Shown: piece by piece, positions 56,881 through 64,000 of the stretch
Layout of the letters: each line of letters opens with the position of its first letter
How positions within the stretch are numbered: the stretch's first letter is position 1
From: Bugula neritina
Taxonomy: Eukaryota; Bryozoa; Gymnolaemata; Cheilostomatida; Bugulidae
NCBI GenBank assembly: GCA_964035545.1
Contig: OZ037768.1
Span: forward strand, 21,016,700 to 21,080,699
Length of the DNA: 64,000 nucleotides
Direction: 5' to 3'
Notes under the pieces: model-generated
What the model was told of the DNA's origin: nothing
The model's input: the letters and a program-made list of their open reading frames with translations, nothing else
Database searches by the model: none
Program-made: the position numbers and the translations under genes

Positions 56881-58680
56881 CTCCTGCATGTTCAATGTTA
56901 TTGGTTGCGGTTGGAGTGGTTTTCATTCTTGTCCTACCCAGTAAATGTTCACTATATTTTGGGACACAACCATGTGGTATTTTTAAGGACAATCTTTGTG
57001 TGTGTAACATATTTTTGCCTGGTATACAGTAACAACAACTATAACTCATAAACTCTTTGTAAACTTATTAGAATTAGTTTGAAGCACTCATAGCAAAACT
57101 GCTTTTTTTTAATATTGTTAAATATTATTTACTGACCCTTTACATGAAATAACAAAGAGGTTAGCTACTTTTATGCATACTATAATCATATCAGCTGAAT
57201 TATTATTTTGTAATAAATACTTCCATGGCTTTTCTTGTACATAGTTTTTGTGAGCATTACTTTGATATTTTTAATCAAATTTACCGATGCATGCAATCAT
57301 TTATATATACCTCTTGTTTTATTGTATTCAGTTTTTACCAGCAATACCCTATTAGCTCACGTGGTATGGTGTCGTAGGCTTTTTCAAGGTCCACAAACAC
57401 TATATGAAGCGCTTTGTTGTGCTCTCCGTGTTTTTGCTGGTGGTAGGCACAAGTCACTCAGTCAAAGTGATAACTCTACTTATACTACATGATAAAGGAG
57501 CCCATTGTTTACTAACTGAGTTTATCTATACATGCAGATATGCCAGCTTGGTTAGTATGATAGGAGTGTAGCCAGCTTATCTCCCTCTAAATCTCACTAT
57601 TATTTTAAAAGGTCAGCAATGGATTCTAAATATTATATTTATATTTTGGGAAGTATTTAGACATCTGATTGCTACTACAAATTAATAAATACAGTGCAGT
57701 TTGTATATTATAGTAGAAGCAAAGACATGTAGATTTGATATTATCATGAGAATCTCTGATTCTTAATTCCACCCGGCCGCTGTAGTTTGTAAATATTAAG
57801 TGTGTTCCACAATTAAATTCACATTAGGACAGAAATTTGATGGCCTTATTATGATTATGCATAAATTTGTATAATCATTATATTAATAGAAGCTTTAAAA
57901 TAAAAGCTTTAAATAGGCTATAGTAAATATAGATTGCAGTAGATATAGGTTACAGCAAATAGGTGGCGCTAAATAGGTGGCACTAAATAGAGTACAGTTA
58001 ATAGGTTACAGTAAGTGAAAAGACTAGTCTAGCACATCAAACTGCAGTGCAATATTATAAATAAAATATATATAGTGACTGTATACTACACAATTAATTT
58101 AATGCTAACAGTTGACCTAGATTATGATACAAACAAGCCTGAAGGTGAAATTAAAGGTGTTTTTGATTAGCCACAAATATATAAAATGTCTTACATTTTT
58201 TTCCAAATAAATTGAAAACAAAGTTTAAACCAGGAAAGGTTTTTAAATAGACAGAATAAAATTAACTTTTAATCCCTGAAAAAAAACTCATTAGCTGCAA
58301 GTTAACTCAAGCCTGACTAATCAGATTTAATCTCCTATTTGAGTAACACTGATGTTTCCAGCAGTTCATGTGTTTATCTACTAAACATACAACTGGAATG
58401 ATTTGTTGTCATTTTTATATTTGCACCTTCAATTTTAAATAGTGAAGATTGTTAAAATTTTTGCAGAGAAAATATGTTGTCATCTACAATTTTTATAAAT
58501 GAAAAATAGAAATTTCTTTCATAAATAGATTTTCTATTTGGGCTGCTATAATAAGTTCTTATAATTATACTTTATAAGTGGACATATTGTAAATTCATTA
58601 TTTATTTACAGCTCAGAAAATGTTAATGGAAATTGTCTATGTCACAGCCAACAATTATAGTAAATATATTTTATAAATGC
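56881..58680. other. Spacer between the duplicated segments
   Basis: No gene supported. It contains a LINE fragment (57335-57449), short tandem repeats TAGGTGGCGCTAAATAGGTGG and TAGGTTACAG near 57940-58015, an inverted relative of repeat R3 (about 58150-58420) and a copy of the dispersed repeat seen at 28840 (58545-58610). Confidence 0.6.
57335..57449 (-). pseudogene. RTE/CR1-like LINE reverse transcriptase fragment
   Basis: Minus-strand peptide HNKALHIVFVDLEKAYD then TIPRELIG, the A-block VF(V/I)DLEKA(Y/F)DxxPR of non-LTR reverse transcriptases, ending soon after in TAA. Only about 38 codons remain. Upstream sequence is out of frame. The clade assignment is tentative. Confidence 0.8.
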
Positions 58681-59114
58681 AACTTTGAAGACTTTTCTGG
58701 TTATTCAGCTATTTACAGGCAAATCAATAATTTCCAACCATAAGTAGTTTCATTCACCCAAGAACATCATCAGCTAGTGATAAAGTTTTGCTATGGCAAA
58801 CTTTGTAATGCTACAGACCTGTTAGTTGGTGTACATCTCAGTGCAAAACCAGTTATAACACAGACCTGATTATCAACAGTCAATTAGTGATGACTGTTGA
58901 TCTATTGATGGAACTGGAAACAACTCAAGTGTTTATATTTTTATTATTGTATAAATAGTGAAGTTACGAGCAGTAAAAATATATTGCAGTAGTAAAATTG
59001 AACACGCGGTAAAATAGCTTTAACAGAAGAAACAAACTCAATTGCTTGCAATTTCATGGCTGTGTCTCTTATATTAGTTAGTCTTTAGTTACACATAATA
59101 TATAAAATATAATA

Positions 59115-59320
59115 CAGTGCTCCCTCTGTATATCTCACGGTTCCAGTTAACTAACAAAAGTCTATAAGTCACATTTTGTGGTCTATGTATGTGTGTAGTG
59201 TGTACAGGGTCAAAATGGCCAATTTAACAAATTTGTAAATTAACTCTCGTATTCTATAACTATCTCACTAATTAAGATTTTAGAACTCACAGCTTAGTGA
59301 GATATGGAGGGAGCACCAGG
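59115..59320. mobile_element. Tigger/pogo-like MITE, copy 2, flanked by TA
   Basis: Ends CAGTGCTCCCTCTGTATATC and, reversed, CCTGGTGCTCCCTCCATATC, with TA on both sides (59113-59114 and 59321-59322). It shares termini with 9835-10042. No ORF. Absent from duplication copy A. Confidence 0.8.
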
Positions 59321-59627
59321 TATTGATAAAAAAATAGAAGAGTAAAATGCGTATTTCTAAGTTACATCACACAAATATTGAGATGTAATCCATGGAGAAG
59401 TCAAAAGCAGAAAAAATTCAGTGGTTAATATTATTATGGTTTGTTAAAATAGCGTATAAAAGAAGAAAAAAGTTAATTGCTTTTAGTTTGATGTCACTTA
59501 TTGCATTATTTGATTTTTTTTATAGAGATAACATAACATATATTGTAATAAGCATGTAAAAGATGACACATGCATATTTTTCTATATTGTATTTCACAAC
59601 ATATTGAAATGTAATCCATGCAAGCTA

Positions 59628-62123
59628 CTAATCAGAATCAACGTTCATTCCACAGAAGGCCCAGTAGCAAGAGCCAGTTCCCAACACTTTGTAAATGTAG
59701 TCACCAGCCCTCTCGGAGCACTTCTGGACCAGCATGGAGTTGGTCTGAGGCCATGTGTACCTACACAGACATAACATCATAATTATAATATTCTCTTCAT
59801 TGTGTTAATTATATCACATTTATAAATTAATATTATTTTGCACTTGAAAAATTACACTGTACAACATAAGAATTGGTTTGCATTGTTCATGTTAACTGTG
59901 ACAATATGGTTACTGTAGCACTGTAGTGATTATTGTGACAAGGTTTATTGTAATTTAATGTAATAATAGTTGTAATAATGCAATAGTATTATAGTAAGTA
60001 TAGAAAAATAACCAACCATGAGCAATCTCCATTCCAGCTACCATATATGGGCACCTGGTGTATCTCTCCCACTACAGTTGGCATAGGGGCATTAGTCCAG
60101 AATCCTCCATGACTTCCACAAGAATATTTAACAGGACATCTGTTGGACATCTGTGAGCCGGCAGATCCTGTGAACCTGTCCATGTATTGAATAAACAGTC
60201 TCAGTGAATTCACACACTGATTAGTTTGAGATTGTGCTCTAGACTAGATCGAAGCTCTGCAAAAAGTTGGCTTTGGAAAATTTCAACCCTAAATTCAGAC
60301 CTTATTAAAACAAGTTAACTTCTACATTGACTTTCAATCTCTTTGCTAAATCATATATAATATGGTGATTTCACGAGATATAAACAATCATTTATATACC
60401 CTTATTATCTTTATTTATATGATATGATACTATTCATGTGGCCCTATTTGTCTATATCAAAACAAATATATATTGTGTAGCTACCGTTAATTGAAAGCTA
60501 AAATTAATAAACTATGCATAAGTTGTATATTGTAAACCGACTATGCACCTGAACCAGTGTTGCGCTCTCTGTAGCTCTCGGTCACATGCATAAAACCCAT
60601 TGGCTGGTAGGAGATTAGAGCCGTCCAAGTCTCGTCTCCATGATCCAGTCAGATTTACAGTCTCCATAGATCTGCAAGGACCTGAAATATACAGCACAGG
60701 GTTCTTCATAAATTCTAGTTATGGTGTTGAGTTAACCCAGCAGCCCTTGTGGTGTACTTGGTTAGCGTGCCTGCTTGCAAGCCGAAGGTCTGTGGTTTGA
60801 ATCCCAGTGAGGGCAACTATTTTACAGGCTATTTCAGCCTTTAGTGAAGTGTAGTAGAACTCTATAAAGGAGGTTAAGTGGCTAGGGGAGCCTGATGACT
60901 GAAGGAGTAGTAGAGAGGCTAGTGGAGTTCTTGAAAACTGGGTGGGATGTGGTGTTGAGTTTACCTAGCCGGAGGTCTGTGGTTGGAATCTCAGTGGGGG
61001 GCAATTCTTTTACAGTAATAACTTTAATTTATAGCTGTTTGGGTGCAATTTTGACAGTTTTAATTATTTTAATATATACTATGTTATACTTTAACTCGCT
61101 AATTGCTTTCAATTAATTTCACCAAATCACAACTTCTTCTCCTGTATATAAGTATTTTTTTTAATTTGTCACAGTTCTAGAGAAAATAAACATTTTAAAT
61201 AATGAGTAAATGAATACGTTTGGACTGATGCATCTAACTAAAAGTATTAAATGTATGATTTCAAATTAGAAAGCTTTGGCTACATTTGACAAGAAAATAT
61301 GTATTTACGGCAGCAAGTTCACAAATATAAACAACACAGTTATACCGAGTATAGATGGTTGGTTAGAAGGTTGACTTGTAGGTGACAGAACTGTAGGAAC
61401 TGGAGTTGTTGGGTTGGGATCCTCAGACTCTCCCTCTACGTCACATTCATTTAAGAGATCTCGTAACAACAGTCTCAGAGATTCTTCAGATTGCCTCTTC
61501 TTCCTGGCACCTATGTTTATATACACTGATTTATATCAAGTGTCTACAACAGCATTTGTGTTCAATGTTGTTATAATACAGCTTGTCAGTTTGTATCTGG
61601 TGTTGGCTATATATAGCCATGAATGAACTAGTTATATATTAGTATATTCAATAGACATGGTGGGAGCGCATTTGGAAGTTAAAATGATTTACTGCTGCAT
61701 ATCGTTATGCCATATCACGGCATTAGCCTGTTACATGTTTATTATAATAATTTATTTTTTGCCAAAGATGAAGGTATGTGAAGTGCAATGGAGAATTTGA
61801 GAAAAGCCAGCATTCCATATGCAAGATGTAGCATCAGAGATTTTGTTTGCAAGAATTTTCTAAAACAAAAAAAAATTATTAAGTTTAAGCAATTGGAAAG
61901 GTTTGGCTACTGATTTTCAAAGATTTGCTGCTTTTAGTTAATTGGTTAGAGACTCACCACCAGTCCTGAGGTCAGCGTGACAGTGCTGCTCGATGTTTGA
62001 CATCAACATGTTTACCTTCTCATCTGTCGTGTCCTTCAACTCATTCTTTTTCTTCAGCTCTTTTAAGGAAAGGTCTGCATTAGCTGAGATGACTAAACAT
62101 AGTACGCAGTAAGCCCAAAGCAT
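59628..62123 (-). CDS. Secreted D8C-domain protein, copy B (5 exons, 251 aa)
   Basis: Exons 62123-61958, 61510-61346, 60681-60549, 60175-60017, 59760-59628. Exon lengths equal those of copy A (166, 165, 133, 159, 133) and all splice sites and phases are conserved. The signal peptide (MLWAYCVLCLVISANA), RKKR-Q furin-type site and all eight D8C cysteines are intact. I count six amino-acid differences from copy A: F/C in the signal peptide, R/K and A/V and L/P in the proregion and linker, I/R and T/A in the D8C domain. The D8C change I/R is just before a cysteine (SNRCPV). Both copies look functional. Confidence 0.9.
60724..61015 (+). mobile_element. Dimeric tRNA-derived SINE, copy B
   Basis: Counterpart of 53821-54111 at the same intron position, so it predates the duplication. 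Left half 60724-60827 with both pol III boxes; right half 60952-61015 with B box only. Confidence 0.75.
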
Positions 62124-62195
62124 TGTGTTGATCACTAGTGAACAGCTGCGATGACAACACCAACATGAAAAGTAGCAATAGTTGTGTGGGTTACT

Positions 62196-62204
62196 CTTTT
62201 TATA
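62196..62204 (-). promoter_or_regulatory. TATA box of D8C gene B
   Basis: TATAAAAAG on the minus strand at the same distance from the ATG (62123) as in copy A. Confidence 0.7.
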
Positions 62205-62447
62205 GCTGGTAATATTTGTACCATGCAGTTTTCATCTACAAGGAAATAAAAGCAGCAAAATATTATAGTTCAATCAGATGCAAATGGCAATCATGCATAC
62301 AGCAATATAAGGATAATCTAGATAACAGAAATGGAGTAAATGGCATGATGATACTAAAAATACAGAAAACAGCTTTAAAGAATGACTTACTGTTTACAAG
62401 TAGCAATATTATACTTAAATAGCCAGCTATTCATTGATGCTTTGCCA

Positions 62448-62515
62448 CAGCATATAATGTTCAGGATGTCACAGCATAATGTTCAGGATGTCACAGCATA
62501 TAATGTTCATGCAGG
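62448..62515 (+). repeat. 22-bp minisatellite upstream of D8C gene B (about 3 copies)
   Basis: GTCACAGCATAATGTTCAGGAT units, two with an added TA; about half the length of the copy A array. Confidence 0.85.
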
Positions 62516-62589
62516 ATGTGTTTTTGATGAAGATTCATGAATAACTGTGGCAGCAGACCTATGTGAACCATACTGCTGAGTATTGCGTA

Positions 62590-63080
62590 GGCCTACTGTA
62601 TATGGTGTTGCATAATATGGTATGTATATTAGAGTATTTTATATGGTATTGTATTATAGTATTATTTATGGTATTGTATTATATTATTAATATATATGGT
62701 ATTGTATATGGTATTGTATATGGTATTGTATAAAGTATTATATATGGTATTGCATAATATGGTATGTATATTATAGTTTCATACATCGTATTGTATATGG
62801 TATTGCATAATATGGTATGTATATTATAGTTTCATACATCGTATTGTATATGGTATTGTATATAGTACTATATGTGGTATTATATATGGTAGTGTGTATG
62901 GTATTGTATATAGTATTGTATATAATACTATATATATGGTACTGTATATGTTCTTGTATATGGTATTGCATATTTTATATTGTATTGTATATGGTATTGT
63001 ATATGGCATTGCTTATGTTATTGTATATAGTATATATTGTATACAGTAATGCATTCATCATTGTATATTGCCTTTATTGT
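62590..63080 (+). repeat. GTATTGTATATG-type minisatellite, copy B
   Basis: About 490 bp of GGTATTGTATAT units, including a longer block (CATAATATGGTATGTATATT with ATAGTTTCATACATCGTATTG) duplicated at about 62754-62845. Longer than its partner at 55735-56040. Confidence 0.85.
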
Positions 63081-63520
63081 AATTGACCCAATAATTTTTT
63101 CAAAGTTAGCTAATCCCTTTGTTCTATAGCTTTAAAGCTTCCAGTCAAAATCGGACTACAACAGTTGGTTAAAAAGAGTACTCAGTTAAAGAGAGACAAC
63201 TCTATTAAATTGCTAAACCCTACACTTTTTTTTTTATAAGCTGTGGTACTATAATATAATACATGATTTTTAGCCAAGTTAGGTTTAATTGATATATATG
63301 AATAAAGCAGAAAAATAAACCTGTAAATTATTCTATATAATTAAAATCATGCTTCATCTTTTTAAAAGAATTGAAATAGGTTCAACCTGTATCCATACTG
63401 GGAATATAATTATAAATGCAGCAATATGCTTCAGCACATAAAAGTTTAATTGAAAGATTAAGATTAAATATATTGAGGACAGGTAGCACCTTGTACTGTA
63501 ATAATATATATTATTTTTTA

Positions 63521-64000
63521 CATGCTCGTGTTAGTATTAGCCATGGATTCACACAATGTATAGCCAGTTCTCTTCAAACTAATTTACTTCCTCCACCAAT
63601 AAGGATCGAAGTGTTAGTGCAAGCACAGCTATAGCATTGTTGCCATAACATATTGAAAGGTACATAAAGCTGGGCTTATTGTAGCTAATCCAAGCTTGCA
63701 ACAGCTTGATGCTAACAAATATATAAACTTTATGAAAATTCGCTTTACTTATAGTTTACTATAGAATAGCTTCAGCAGAAGAAAGCACAAATTCATGGGT
63801 ACAATGACTGAGGGAATATATAAGTATAGTTAACTAACTATAATAATCACTGTAGTATAAAATACTAATATAAGCTATGTCTCGATCTAAAAATCAAAGG
63901 AAAAAATCAATTAAAATGCAGACAAATAATTTTTATAGTGGTGTAATTTAAATACAAAGAAAAACAACTAATTTTTTAGTTTTAACACATTATATAGTTT
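63521..64000. other. Right edge, no feature seen
   Basis: AT-rich sequence without an ORF, repeat match or RNA gene that I can support. Confidence 0.5.

Larger units (their letters stand above)
58680..63520. repeat. Segmental tandem duplication, copy B
   Basis: Counterpart of 52080-56880. It also carries a local repeat in which the block GTATAAAT...AATTGCTT occurs at about 58945-59050 and again at 59390-59480, on either side of the Tigger/pogo-like MITE. Confidence 0.9.

Overview
This window is AT-rich nuclear DNA from a metazoan. The signs are split coding exons with consensus GT-AG introns in matching phases, an animal-type DENND6 gene, Ig-fold and D8C extracellular domains, C2H2 zinc fingers with TGEKPF linkers, and BEL/Pao, RTE-like, LTR, SINE and MITE remnants. 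I see no rRNA, no functional tRNA, no CRISPR array and no prokaryote-like operon. An invertebrate is likely. The phylum cannot be fixed from the sequence alone.

Layout. (1) 1-14849 (+): DENND6, a Rab GEF. Seventeen exons can be traced, with the N-terminus cut by the window edge. (2) 15813-23738 (+): a nine-exon gene for a secreted, probably GPI-anchored protein with about three Ig-like domains. (3) About 23.95-29.25 kb: no convincing gene. (4) About 29.25-44.65 kb: a repeat-rich block. It holds a MITE with its empty site visible in a paralogous repeat, a 5'-truncated BEL/Pao retroelement, and a tandem array of about 3.27-kb units. The units carry a decayed DUF4806-like ORF, a two-finger plus zinc-knuckle ORF, and short C2H2 zinc-finger exons. 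A GC-rich chimeric ORF ends the block. (5) 45.16-51.05 kb (-): an unrecognised multi-exon gene (184 aa model) whose large first intron holds gag-like and LTR debris, then orphan exons of another unknown gene. (6) 52-63.5 kb: a segmental tandem duplication (about 6.9 kb apart). Each copy carries a five-exon minus-strand gene for a small secreted protein with a furin-type site and an eight-cysteine D8C domain. The two copies differ by a MITE, a TA-flanked Tigger/pogo-like MITE, a solo-LTR candidate and minisatellite length.

The most unusual observation is that tandem repeats in this window are often seeded at splice junctions. In DENND6 one minisatellite re-copies a 3' splice site plus the start of its exon seven times. 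Another re-copies a 5' splice site plus the end of its exon seven times. A third begins at a donor. Several other introns also start with short tandem repeats within about 25 nt of the donor. The neighbouring genes are otherwise unrelated, and I see no sign that they act in one pathway.
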